This document shows, in pieces, positions 22,369 through 30,727 of a stretch of DNA of 33,709 nt (the stretch's first letter is position 1; every line of letters starts with the position of its first letter). Source of the stretch: Fodinibacter sp035633415 (GTDB lineage Bacteria; Actinomycetota; Actinomycetes; Actinomycetales; Dermatophilaceae); the NCBI GenBank assembly GCA_035633415.1, contig DASQEZ010000294.1:1-33709 (forward strand). The letters run 5' to 3'. The translations under genes and the position numbers were made by a program. Below the pieces are notes generated by a model. The model ran no database searches. It was given only the letters and a program-made list of their open reading frames with translations, and was not told the origin of the DNA.

Positions 22369-23988
22369 TCAGTAGGTGCGGGCCGCGGGCTGGCGGAGGA
22401 ACTGCTCGTAGGTGTGCCAGTTCGCGTCGTGGTACGCGGTCGCGAGTGGGGTGCCCACGAAACGGAAGTGCCACGGTTCGAAGCCCATCCCGGTGGTCGA
22501 GGTGCGACCCTCCTCGTAGCGGAGGAGGAAGCCGTACCGCCACGAGTTCTTCGCGAGCCACACGCCCTGCGGCGTCTCGTCGATGCAGTCGTTGATCCGG
22601 CAGTTCGAGCGGCCGATCGGGAGCAGGTCGACGGCGAGCCCGGTCTGGTGCTCGCTGTACCCGGGCCTCATGTACCAGGTGTCGGTCCACGTGCGGCCCT
22701 TGAGCGCGAGGTACTTGTCGTAGAGCGCCTTCTGGGTCGAGTACGAGCGGTACGCCGTGTCGATGCCGATGCGCCCGGCACCGGCGGCGTACGCCGCCGA
22801 CGCCATCCGCGAGAGGGCGGCCGCGGCGTCCGAGCGGAGCTGACGGCCGTTCGCGTACGGCATCGAGGGAACGACGAGGTTGTTGGGGACGAAGGTCCTG
22901 GGCGACAACGGGTTCCGCTTGTTGACGAGCGCCCACACGCTGCCCGACGACTCGATGCTGCGGCAGGTCTCGAGCCGCCCGGCCAACACGCGGATCGACG
23001 TCTCACCCCCCAAGAGGACGACGCGCGTGTATCCGGGGCCGAGGAGGGCCGAGCGGACGGTGGCGTCGGCGCAGTAGGGCACGGTGACGAAGAGGGGGCG
23101 CTGGGTGCGCGCGGCGAGGGGGGCGCCCGCGAAGGCGTCGGTCAGCACGAGGCCGTCGGCGAGGTAGGCCGTCCCGGGAGCCGGGCTCGGCCAGGCGAGG
23201 GTATTGACCCGGGCGGACGTCGACGACGAGTCGGTGCCGGCGGCCCGGACCACCCCGCTGCTCCCGACGAGGGCCTTGAGGTCGTTCTCGATGCCGCTGC
23301 CGACGGCCGAGGTGGGCCCGACGATCGTCACCTTCGAGACGCCGAGGTCGCGAAGCAACGAGGCGTTGGTCGGGTGCAGGTCGGTGGCATCGCCGTCGAG
23401 CACGACGACGGGTCCGCGGTGCGCACCCGCCGCGACCGCGCCGACGATCCCGTCGGACACGTCGGACTGGTCGACGACCCACGCCTGGGTGGCCGAGGTG
23501 AAGGCGAAGCGGTTGATCGCCTGGGCGGTCGCGGCGCGGCTGCTGTTGCCGAGGCGGCGCACGTCCTTCGTCCAGCGACTCGCGGCACGTTCGACGGCCG
23601 ACGAGACCGCGGCGGTCGACCCGACGACGACGACCGTGGTGGGGCGGAGCCGGGTCAGCTCGGCCGCGATCGCCGAGGGGATGGAGTCGCGCGCCGTGAG
23701 GAGCGCCGGGCCGCCCTGGGTCGCCCCCGCCGCGATGGCCGCGTACCCGAGGTTCGACATGGCGCCGCCCGAGACGAGGTAGGCCACGGGGACCGGTCCG
23801 CTCGGGTACGCCTGTCGGGAGGATGCCGCGGACGTCGCGTACCGGTCGACACCCGCGAGGCGCCCGATGGCGGGGGAGGCGACCGAGGGCGGGGCCGGCG
23901 CTGCTGTCGCCGGGGCCGTCGCCACCAGCAGGGTCGCCGCCAGCGCGATTGCGGTGACGACGAGGTTGCGGTGTCGGGAAGCCCTCAT
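22369..23988 (-). CDS. Cell-wall-binding repeat protein with VanY-type D,D-carboxypeptidase domain (copy 1)
   Basis: A 539-residue secreted protein. The signal peptide (about 1-30) ends ATAPATAA. Three cell-wall-binding-2-type repeats of about 90 residues follow, each with the 'R-L-x-G-x-D-R-Y-x-T' opening (first at IGRLAGVDRYATS) and a 'VVVVGSTAAVSS'-like strand. The C-terminal domain (about 345-539) is a VanY-like D-alanyl-D-alanine carboxypeptidase: TAYRSYSTQ, SEHQTGLAVDL (H447, D454) and FEPWHFRFVG (E504, H507) give the zinc site. It trims peptidoglycan stem peptides. ATG at 23988 is chosen because the signal peptide starts there. It follows its paralogue by 43 bases and is probably co-transcribed. 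Two Cys (in RSNCRINDCID) may form a disulphide. Confidence 0.9.
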   Translation of the reverse strand: MRASRHRNLVVTAIALAATLLVATAPATAAPAPPSVASPAIGRLAGVDRYATSAASSRQAYPSGPVPVAYLVSGGAMSNLGYAAIAAGATQGGPALLTARDSIPSAIAAELTRLRPTTVVVVGSTAAVSSAVERAASRWTKDVRRLGNSSRAATAQAINRFAFTSATQAWVVDQSDVSDGIVGAVAAGAHRGPVVVLDGDATDLHPTNASLLRDLGVSKVTIVGPTSAVGSGIENDLKALVGSSGVVRAAGTDSSSTSARVNTLAWPSPAPGTAYLADGLVLTDAFAGAPLAARTQRPLFVTVPYCADATVRSALLGPGYTRVVLLGGETSIRVLAGRLETCRSIESSGSVWALVNKRNPLSPRTFVPNNLVVPSMPYANGRQLRSDAAAALSRMASAAYAAGAGRIGIDTAYRSYSTQKALYDKYLALKGRTWTDTWYMRPGYSEHQTGLAVDLLPIGRSNCRINDCIDETPQGVWLAKNSWRYGFLLRYEEGRTSTTGMGFEPWHFRFVGTPLATAYHDANWHTYEQFLRQPAARTY

Positions 23989-24031
23989 GCGGGGATGGTA
24001 GGTCGTCGTGGGCGCCGGCGCCCGTCGACGC

Positions 24032-25753
24032 TCAGTAGCTCGGGGCAGCGGGCTCGTCGAGGAAGGCCTCGAGGGTGTTCCAGCCCCCGTCGCGGTAGGC
24101 CTCGGCCAGGGGCTTGCCGACGTAGCGGAAGTGCCACGGCTCGAACCCGACACCGGTCGTCGACGTGTGGCCCCTCTCGTAGCGCAGGATGAAGCCGTGC
24201 CGCCAGGCGTTCCTGGCGAGCCACACGCCCTGGGGTGTCTCGTCGATGCAGTCGTTGATCGTGCAGTTGGATCGCCCGATGGGCAGCAGGTCCACGGTCA
24301 GGCCGGTCTGGTGCTCGCTGTACCCGGGCCGCAGGTACCAGGTGTCGGCCCAGGCCCGGCCACGGCTGGCGACTCTCGAGTCGTACAGGGCGTCCTGGGT
24401 GGCGTAGGACCGAAAGGCCGTGTCGATCCCGATGCGCCCCACCCCGGCGTCCACCGAGGCGGCAGCCATGGTGGCGAGGGCCTTGGCGGCGTCGGCGCGC
24501 AGTTCGTGCCCACCGGCATGCTCCATCGCGGGCACCCGCAGGTCCGACGGAACGAAGCCCCGGGGCGACAGGCCGTTGCGCTTGTTGACCAGGACCCACG
24601 TGCTCGAAGGGTCCTCGATGCTGCGGCAGGGCTCGAGCCGGCCCGCGAGCCGACGCACCGAGCTCTCGCCGCCGACCAGCACCACCCGCGACACGCCCGT
24701 GCCGACGAGAGCGGGGCGCACCGACGCCGGCACGCAGTAGGGGAGCGAGTAGTGCAGGGGGCGCTGGGACAGGCCGGCGAGGAACGCCCCGACGAACGCG
24801 GTGGTGGGCTTGCGCCCGTTCGCCAGGTAGGCGACCCCCTCGGAGAGGGAGGGCCGGGCGAGCGCGTTGACCTTCGCCGCGACCGCGTAGCGGTCCGCGC
24901 CCGAGGCACGCCGCACGCCGCCCGAGCCGACCAGGTCCTCGAGGTCGTCGGCGATGCCGGTCGACACCGCCGAGGTCGGCCCGACGACGGTCACGTCCGT
25001 GGCGCCGAGATCGCGCAGCAGGGCGGCATGCGCAGCCGGCAGCGCCGCTGCGTCGCCGTCGACCACCAGGACGGGCGATCGCTGACCGGCGGCCGCCGCC
25101 GCGGCGACGACCGCGTGCTCGGGGTGGTCCCTCGAGACGACCCAGGCCTTGGTCGCCGTGCCGAAGGCGAACCGCGCGAGCGCCAACGACGTCCCGGCCC
25201 GGCTGTCACCGTCGACCCGCTCGACGTCGGGTGCGTGGGTCGCGGCCGCCCGCGCCACGGCGGCGCGAATCACGGTGCCACCACCCACCAGGACGATGCG
25301 GTCGGGGTCGAGGCGGTCGAGCTCGGCCGCGGTCACGCGCGGGATGCCGTCGGGCCTGGTCAGCAGCACCGCGCCACCGAGCGCCGCCGCCGCCGGGACA
25401 GCGCCGTAGGCCTGGGCCTGCGACTCGCCGGAGACGAGGAAGACGACGGGGGCGCGGGCCGTGCCGGGGAACGCCGCGCGCGAGGCGGCGACCGACATCG
25501 CGTAGAGGTCGTCGCCCGCGAGCCGGCCCTGTGGTGGCCGGGTCCTGGGAAGCGCGGCGACGGCCGACGGCGAGGGGGAGGGTGTCGCGGACGGCGACGT
25601 GGACGCCGAGGGCGGGGGTGAGGCAGCCGGCGGCACCGACCGCGCAGGCGGCTCCGAGGGCGTCAGCGGGCCGGCCACGGCGAGGCCGAGCCCGGCCACG
25701 GCGACCACCGCCACCGCCGCCAGGGCGAGGTGTCGTGGTTCCGGGGCCGTCAT
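24032..25753 (-). CDS. Cell-wall-binding repeat protein with VanY-type D,D-carboxypeptidase domain (copy 2)
   Basis: A 573-residue paralogue of the downstream gene with the same layout. An N-terminal hydrophobic segment (HLALAAVAVVAVAGLGLAVA) acts as signal or anchor. A Pro/Ser linker (about 35-70) precedes three cell-wall-binding-2-type repeats (first at QGRLAGDDLYAMS). The VanY-like domain keeps every catalytic residue: SEHQTGLTVDL (H481, D488) and FEPWHFRYVG (E538, H541), and the Cys pair of RSNCTINDCID. The C-terminal domains of the two copies are far more alike than the repeats, which suggests duplication followed by divergence of the wall-binding part. ATG at 25753 has no ribosome-binding site; a TAGGGT -10 just upstream suggests a nearly leaderless transcript. 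Confidence 0.9.
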   Translation of the reverse strand: MTAPEPRHLALAAVAVVAVAGLGLAVAGPLTPSEPPARSVPPAASPPPSASTSPSATPSPSPSAVAALPRTRPPQGRLAGDDLYAMSVAASRAAFPGTARAPVVFLVSGESQAQAYGAVPAAAALGGAVLLTRPDGIPRVTAAELDRLDPDRIVLVGGGTVIRAAVARAAATHAPDVERVDGDSRAGTSLALARFAFGTATKAWVVSRDHPEHAVVAAAAAAGQRSPVLVVDGDAAALPAAHAALLRDLGATDVTVVGPTSAVSTGIADDLEDLVGSGGVRRASGADRYAVAAKVNALARPSLSEGVAYLANGRKPTTAFVGAFLAGLSQRPLHYSLPYCVPASVRPALVGTGVSRVVLVGGESSVRRLAGRLEPCRSIEDPSSTWVLVNKRNGLSPRGFVPSDLRVPAMEHAGGHELRADAAKALATMAAASVDAGVGRIGIDTAFRSYATQDALYDSRVASRGRAWADTWYLRPGYSEHQTGLTVDLLPIGRSNCTINDCIDETPQGVWLARNAWRHGFILRYERGHTSTTGVGFEPWHFRYVGKPLAEAYRDGGWNTLEAFLDEPAAPSY

Positions 25754-25827
25754 GAGGAGTGACCCTAGGCGCTGTCCGACCGGTAGGCGACGTCCGAGGT
25801 CGCCCGATGTCCGGGGATAATGGGGGC
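25754..25827. promoter_or_regulatory. Divergent, probably leaderless promoters
   Basis: Rightward: GATAAT (25816-25821) ends 6 bases before the ATG at 25828, so transcription would start at or beside the start codon; no ribosome-binding site is seen. Leftward: TAGGGT (complement of 25762-25767) ends 8 bases before the ATG at 25753, again without a ribosome-binding site. The -35 boxes are weak (TCCGAG for the rightward one). Confidence 0.45.
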
Positions 25828-26427
25828 ATGAGCACCCAGCCCACGCGCCCGGGCCTGCGCGCCACCCTCTCGCTCGAGTACCCCATGTCGCTCGGGGTCT
25901 ACGACTCCTACGACGACGCCCAGCGCGCCGTCGACTACCTCTCGGACCACGAGTTCCCGGTGCAGGACGTGCTCATCGTCGGCACCGACCTCAAGCAGCT
26001 CGAGCGGGTCACCGGCCGCCTCACGCGTGGCCGGGTCATGGGTGGGGGTGCCCTGTCCGGAGCCTGGTTCGGCCTGTTCATCGGCACGCTGTTCGCGCTG
26101 TTCGACCCGGACGGTTTCAACATCCTCAGCGTCGTGACGACGATGGCGTTCGGTGCCCTCTTCGGCCTCGTCTGGACGGCGGTGGTCTACCGGTTCACCA
26201 GTGCCGGCGCACGTGACTTCACCTCGGTCAGCCTCGTCGTCGCCGCCAAGTACGAGGTGCTCTGCGAGCACAAGCACGTCCAGCGCGGCCGTGAGCTGCT
26301 CACCGAGATGGACCCGATGCGCGCCGCTCAGGAGCAGGTCCGGCGGGCCCGGGAGGCCGAGCAGGCTCGGGTCGCGCAGCAACCGGCGCCACGGCCCCAG
26401 CAGTATCCGCCGCCCCCGGTCGGCTGA
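25828..26427 (+). CDS. General stress protein 17M-like membrane protein
   Basis: A 199-residue protein. The N-terminal domain (SLGVYDSYDDAQRAVDYLSD, then FPVQDVLIVGTDLKQLERVTGRLTRGR) is the GSP17M-type stress domain seen in Bacillus YflT-like proteins. Two membrane helices follow (GGALSGAWFGLFIGTLFALF and ILSVVTTMAFGALFGLVWTAVV), then a cytosolic part with a charged helix (AAQEQVRRAREAEQARVAQ) and a Pro/Gln tail. Mycobacteria have a similar protein (Rv1234, from memory) close to the MgtE-N/CBS gene, so it belongs to the conserved backbone of this locus. Its biochemical role is unknown. The ATG at 25828 sits directly after a -10 box. Confidence 0.85.
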   Translation: MSTQPTRPGLRATLSLEYPMSLGVYDSYDDAQRAVDYLSDHEFPVQDVLIVGTDLKQLERVTGRLTRGRVMGGGALSGAWFGLFIGTLFALFDPDGFNILSVVTTMAFGALFGLVWTAVVYRFTSAGARDFTSVSLVVAAKYEVLCEHKHVQRGRELLTEMDPMRAAQEQVRRAREAEQARVAQQPAPRPQQYPPPPVG

Positions 26428-26516
26428 GGCACCGCGACCCGCCCGGCCCGGGTGTGGCCCGGATTGCCCACTGACAGGTGGGGTCCGGGGGGAGCACACT
26501 GCTGGGGGTAACCGGC

Positions 26517-26538
26517 AGGGGGACGACCGGGTCCCCCT
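26517..26538 (+). promoter_or_regulatory. Leader hairpin before the hybrid kinase gene
   Basis: AGGGGGAC (26517-26524) pairs perfectly with GTCCCCCT (26531-26538) around a 6-base loop, ending 15 bases before the GTG start. It could end transcription from the stress-protein gene or affect ribosome access. The 126-base gap has no clear promoter. Confidence 0.45.
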
Positions 26539-26553
26539 CGGAATCGGAGACCC

Positions 26554-29220
26554 GTGAGCGAGCCACGAGACGAGCGGACCACCCCCGGTCGTTCCGCCGA
26601 GGCGGACGACCCGGTGTGGCTGGCCGCGCGGCTGGCGCAGGCCCAGGACCAGCTCGCCGCGACGCGGGAGATCCTCTCGGTCCTCGCGCGGGCGTCCTCG
26701 TCCGAGGACGACGTCTTCGAGGCGGTCATCGAGAACGCCCGCAGGCTGTGTGGCGGCCAGGCCGCCCTGATCAACCTCGCCGACGCGGAGGGGTACCGAC
26801 TCGTGAGCGCAAAGGGGCTCAACCCGCAGTACGCGGCGTTCGCGGCCGGTCACCCGGTGCCCCGAGGCCGGCGGACCCTGACCGGTCGTGTGGCGATCGA
26901 CCGCCGCACGCACCAGATCGACGACGTGCTGGCCGACCCCGACTACAACCTCCCCGAGTTCCAGCGGCTCGGCGGGTACCGCTCGATCATCGCGGCGCCG
27001 ATGATCGTCGACGACGAGGTGGTCGGCGTCCTGACGGTCTGGCGCACCACGGTCGAGCCGTTCGACGAGCACTCCCGTGCCCTGCTGACGACGTTCGCGG
27101 AGCAGGCCGCACTCGCCCTGCGCAACGTCGAGCTCTCCTCGGTGCTGCAGGCGCGCTCCGCCGAGCTGGCCCGCAAGGTCGACGAGCTCGAGGCCCTGGC
27201 CGAGATCGGGAAGGCGATCAGCTCGACGCTCGACCCGGACGAGGTGCTCACGACGATCGTCGAGCACGCCGTCGAGCTCTCCGGCGCCGACGGCGGGTCC
27301 CTCATGGAGTACGACGAGGAGCGACGGCTCTTCCGGGTGCGGGCGACCTACGGCACGAGCGACGACGTCCGCGAGCGGCTCACGACCGTCCGCATCCACG
27401 TCGACGAGTCCTTCGTCGGCCGGGCCGCGGCCTCGGGTGCACCCGTGCAGCTCGAGGACCTGGCGCGGGCCGAGCTGGACCCGCACCTCAGGCTGCTCTT
27501 CGACGCCGGCTGGCGGTCCCTCGTGGTGATCCCGCTCGTTCGGCCCGACCGGATCGTCGGGGCGCTCGTGGTGCGACGGCTGATGCCGGGCGCCTTCAGT
27601 GACGAGGCGTGCGCCATGCTCACCGCCTTCGCCAGCCAGTCGGCCATCGCCCTGACGAACGCCCGCCTGTACGAGCAGCTCGAGCTCCAGCGGCGCGAGC
27701 TCGCCACGACGAGCCAACACAAGTCCGACTTCCTCGCGAGCATGTCGCACGAGCTCCGCACCCCGCTCAACGCGGTCATCGGCTTCTCCGAGGTGCTGCT
27801 CGAGCGGATGTTCGGCGACCTCAACGACCGCCAGGCCGAGTACGTGCAGGACATCCTCGACGCCGGACGGCACCTGCTCGCCCTCCTCAACGACGTGCTC
27901 GACCTGTCCAAGGTCGAGGCGGGGCGGATGGAGCTCGAGGTGACGACCTTTCCCGCCGGCGACGCCATCCAGGGGGTCCTCGCGCTCGTGCGCGAGCGCG
28001 CCGGCCAGCACGGGGTGGAGCTGCGCTTCGACTCCGCGGAGGCGCCGACGCACATCACCGCGGACGAGCTGAGGCTCAAGCAGGTGCTCCTCAACGTGAT
28101 CGGGAACGCCGTCAAGTTCACCCCGGAGGGCGGCACCGTCACCCTGCGAACCTGGACCGAGGGCCCCGAGGTGCTCATCACCGTGACCGACACCGGCATC
28201 GGGATCGCCGAGAGCGACCGCTCGCGGATCTTCGACTCCTTCCAACAGGGGACCCGGTCGGCGTCGAGCTCGGAGGGCACCGGCCTGGGGCTGACCCTGA
28301 CCCGCCGGATCGTCGAGCTGCACGGCGGCCGGATGTGGCTCGAGAGCGAGCTCGGGGTCGGCAGCACCTTCGGCCTGGCCCTTCCCCGCCAGGTGCACCC
28401 CGGGCCGGTGGCGGGCTGGACCGGGTCGGCGGTCGACGACGGCCGACGCGCCATCGTCGTCATCGAGGACGACCCCAGCTCCGCCGAGCTCGTGGCGGTG
28501 CACCTCACCGCCGCCGGCCTGCGCCCCGTCGCGGTGCGCACCGGCGAGGAGGGCCTGGCCGCCGTCCGGGCCCTTCGGCCCGCGGCGGTCGTCCTGGACA
28601 TCCACCTGCCGGGCATGGACGGCTGGGACGTGCTGAGCGCGATCAAGGCCGACCCGCAGCTGGCACCGACACCGGTCGTCGTGGTGTCCGTGCTCCCCGA
28701 ACGCGGGCGCGGCTTCGCGCTCGGCGCGGCCGACTACCTCGTGAAGCCGGTGTCGAAGGAGGGACTGCTCGGAGCGGTGTGGCGAGCGGTCGCGGAGCGG
28801 GTCGACCGCGCGAGCGGCCGGCGCGACGTCGTGGTCATCGACGACGACCCCGTGGCGCTGGAGCTGGTCCGGGCGACCCTGGAGCCGCACGGGTGGACCG
28901 TGACGACGTGCACGAGCGGAGCGGAGGCGCTCTCCGTCATCCGTGCGGTGAACCCCTCCATCGTGCTGGTCGACCTGCTCATGCCCGAGGTCGACGGGTT
29001 CGAGGTCGTCGACGCGTTGCGGGCCGACCCGCGAACCGCCGCCACCCCGGTCGTCGTGCTCACGGCGAAGTCGCTGACGGCGCAGGACCGGCAGCGCCTC
29101 CAGGGCCGCATCGAGTTCGTGGCCTCCAAGGGCGAGCTCGACCTCAGCTGGCTCGCCGCCCGGCTGACCCACGTCGCGGCCGGCAGCGGCCCCGGCGACG
29201 ACCAGGAGGTGCAGCCGTGA
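26554..29220 (+). CDS. Hybrid sensor histidine kinase, GAF-GAF-HisKA-HATPase-REC-REC
   Basis: An 888-residue soluble signalling protein with no membrane segment. A short coiled coil leads into GAF1 (about 53-195) and GAF2 (about 222-370), which bind small molecules or act as redox or light sensors. The dimerisation domain has the phospho-acceptor H399 in FLASMSHELRTPLNAVIGFS. The ATPase domain has LNVIGNAVKFTPEGG (N box), TDTGIGI and GTGLGLTLTRRIV. Two receivers follow, with phospho-acceptors D682 (LDIHLPGMDG) and D807 (VDLLMPEVDG); REC2 lacks the usual KP after its last strand (VASKGEL instead). No Cys or His cluster for haem or iron is evident in the GAF domains. GTG at 26554 is preceded by CGGAGA. 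It overlaps the next receiver gene by 4 bases and heads a four-gene operon. Confidence 0.93.
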   Translation: MSEPRDERTTPGRSAEADDPVWLAARLAQAQDQLAATREILSVLARASSSEDDVFEAVIENARRLCGGQAALINLADAEGYRLVSAKGLNPQYAAFAAGHPVPRGRRTLTGRVAIDRRTHQIDDVLADPDYNLPEFQRLGGYRSIIAAPMIVDDEVVGVLTVWRTTVEPFDEHSRALLTTFAEQAALALRNVELSSVLQARSAELARKVDELEALAEIGKAISSTLDPDEVLTTIVEHAVELSGADGGSLMEYDEERRLFRVRATYGTSDDVRERLTTVRIHVDESFVGRAAASGAPVQLEDLARAELDPHLRLLFDAGWRSLVVIPLVRPDRIVGALVVRRLMPGAFSDEACAMLTAFASQSAIALTNARLYEQLELQRRELATTSQHKSDFLASMSHELRTPLNAVIGFSEVLLERMFGDLNDRQAEYVQDILDAGRHLLALLNDVLDLSKVEAGRMELEVTTFPAGDAIQGVLALVRERAGQHGVELRFDSAEAPTHITADELRLKQVLLNVIGNAVKFTPEGGTVTLRTWTEGPEVLITVTDTGIGIAESDRSRIFDSFQQGTRSASSSEGTGLGLTLTRRIVELHGGRMWLESELGVGSTFGLALPRQVHPGPVAGWTGSAVDDGRRAIVVIEDDPSSAELVAVHLTAAGLRPVAVRTGEEGLAAVRALRPAAVVLDIHLPGMDGWDVLSAIKADPQLAPTPVVVVSVLPERGRGFALGAADYLVKPVSKEGLLGAVWRAVAERVDRASGRRDVVVIDDDPVALELVRATLEPHGWTVTTCTSGAEALSVIRAVNPSIVLVDLLMPEVDGFEVVDALRADPRTAATPVVVLTAKSLTAQDRQRLQGRIEFVASKGELDLSWLAARLTHVAAGSGPGDDQEVQP

Positions 29221-29603
29221 GCGGGTTGGCGGTGCTCCTCGTGGAGGACAACCCCCGCAACCTCAAGCTGGCCCGTGACGTGCTCGAGCACGCCGGCTTC
29301 TGCGTCACCGCGGTGACGTCGGGGGAGGACGCCCTCACCGCGGCCCTGGCGGGGGTGCCGGACGTCATCCTGATGGACCTCCAGCTGCCCGGCATCGATG
29401 GCCACGCCGCGTTGTCGCGGCTGCGGGCCGACCCGCGCACCGCCGGCATCCCCGTCGTCGCGGTGAGCGCCTTCGCGATGCCGGCCGACCGCGAGCGGGC
29501 CCTGGGCTCGGGCTTCGACGGGTATCTCATGAAGCCGATCAGCGTGCGCGACTTCCCCGACCAGGTGCGCGACCATGCGCGGCGCCCGGGCGGTGGCGAG
29601 TGA
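29217..29603 (+). CDS. Single-domain response regulator (CheY/DivK-like)
   Basis: A 128-residue stand-alone receiver. Acidic pocket VEDNPRN, phospho-acceptor D54 (LMDLQLPGIDG), switch Ser in AVSAFAM and K106 (GYLMKPIS) are all present. There is no output domain, so it would pass phosphate on or bind a partner, as DivK and Spo0F do. GTG at 29217 is set by the GTGA overlap with the hybrid kinase. Its stop overlaps the cyclase gene by GTGA as well, so the three proteins are made in fixed proportion. It is the natural shuttle between the kinase receivers and the receiver-cyclase. Confidence 0.93.
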   Translation: MSGLAVLLVEDNPRNLKLARDVLEHAGFCVTAVTSGEDALTAALAGVPDVILMDLQLPGIDGHAALSRLRADPRTAGIPVVAVSAFAMPADRERALGSGFDGYLMKPISVRDFPDQVRDHARRPGGGE

Positions 29604-30712
29604 CCCGGGACGACGCCACGGTCCTCGTGGTCGACGACCTGCCCCAGAACAGGCGGCTGCTCGACGCGGTGCTGTCGCCCCAGGGGTTCACGGTGCTGTC
29701 CGCGTCCTCGGGTGAGGAGGCCCTGGAGCTGCTCGCGGGGCGGCTGCCGGACATCGTGCTGCTCGACATCATGATGCCGGGGATGGACGGCTACGAGACC
29801 TGCCGCAGGATCCGTCAGGAACCCGCCACGTCCTTCATCCCCGTCGTGATGGTGACCGCCAGTGGTGACGCGGAGAAGGTCCGGGCCATCGAGGCGGGGG
29901 CCGACGACTTCGTCACCAAACCGCTGGACCGGGCCGAGCTGCTGGCGAGGGTCCGCTCGCTCGTACGGGTCAAGCGGTACCACGACACCGTGGTGGCGCA
30001 GGCGAAGGCCCTGGCGCAGCTGAACCAGGAGCTGGAGGAACGGGTGGCCGAGCAGGTGGCCGAGCTCGAGCGGCTCGGCCGGCTGCGGCGCTTCCTCTCG
30101 CCGCAGGTCGCGCAGCTCGTCGTCGACACCGGTGACGAGTCGTTCCTGCGCAGCCACCGACGCGAGATCGTCTCGGTGTTCACCGACCTGCGGGGCTTCA
30201 CCGCGTTCGCCGAGAGCGGCGAGCCGGAGGAGACGATGGAGGTGCTGGCCGAGTACCACCTGGCCCTCGGTGAGCTCGTGTTCGCCTACGAGGGCACCCT
30301 CGAGCACTTCGCGGGCGACGGGCTGCTCGTGTTCTTCAACGACCCCGTCCCCTGCCCGGACGCACCCGACCGCGCGGTCCGGATGGCCGTGGACATGCGG
30401 GCGCAGGTCGCCGAGCTCGCCCAGGGGTGGCGCCGCAAGGGCCACGACCTCGGCTTCGGCGTGGGCATCGCCCAGGGCTACGCCACGCTCGGCCGGGTGG
30501 GGTTCCCCGGTCGCTACGACTACGCCGCCATCGGCACGGTGACCAACCTCGCGGCGCGGTTGTGCGCCATGGCGCAGGCGGGCCAGATCCTCGTCTCGCA
30601 GCGGGTCAGGCACGGCATCGTCGGGTCGGTGGACTGCCGTGAGGTGGGGCCGCTGGAGCTCAGGGGTTTCAGCCGGCCGGTGGAGGCGCACGAGATCATC
30701 GCTCTGCACTAG
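29600..30712 (+). CDS. Response regulator with class III nucleotide cyclase domain
   Basis: A 370-residue protein: receiver (about 5-120; D56 in LLDIMMPGMDG, K107 in FVTKPLD), a coiled coil (about 130-165, ALAQLNQELEERVAEQVAEL) and a class III adenylyl/guanylyl cyclase domain (about 185-370). Metal-binding D196 (FTDLRGF) and D240 (FAGDGLLVFF) are kept, as are D308 (YDYAAIG) and the transition-state pair N316/R320 (TNLAARL). The position that is Lys in typical adenylyl cyclases is H236 (LEHFAGD), so nucleotide choice and activity need testing. Phosphorylation probably controls dimerisation through the coiled coil. GTG at 29600 overlaps the upstream receiver gene. Confidence 0.92.
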   Translation: MTRDDATVLVVDDLPQNRRLLDAVLSPQGFTVLSASSGEEALELLAGRLPDIVLLDIMMPGMDGYETCRRIRQEPATSFIPVVMVTASGDAEKVRAIEAGADDFVTKPLDRAELLARVRSLVRVKRYHDTVVAQAKALAQLNQELEERVAEQVAELERLGRLRRFLSPQVAQLVVDTGDESFLRSHRREIVSVFTDLRGFTAFAESGEPEETMEVLAEYHLALGELVFAYEGTLEHFAGDGLLVFFNDPVPCPDAPDRAVRMAVDMRAQVAELAQGWRRKGHDLGFGVGIAQGYATLGRVGFPGRYDYAAIGTVTNLAARLCAMAQAGQILVSQRVRHGIVGSVDCREVGPLELRGFSRPVEAHEIIALH

Positions 30713-30727
30713 GACGGAGGTGGCGTC

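Noticed and set aside
22351..25621. Long plus-strand open frames (613 and 537 codons) opposite the carboxypeptidase paralogues.
   Set aside because: They mirror the two paralogues, have shadow-like composition and no recognisable domain.
25765..29172. A minus-strand open frame of 1135 codons across the stress-protein and kinase genes.
   Set aside because: It lies antisense to genes with clear domains, is rich in Arg, Gly, His and Glu as expected of shadow frames at this GC content, and shows no motif.
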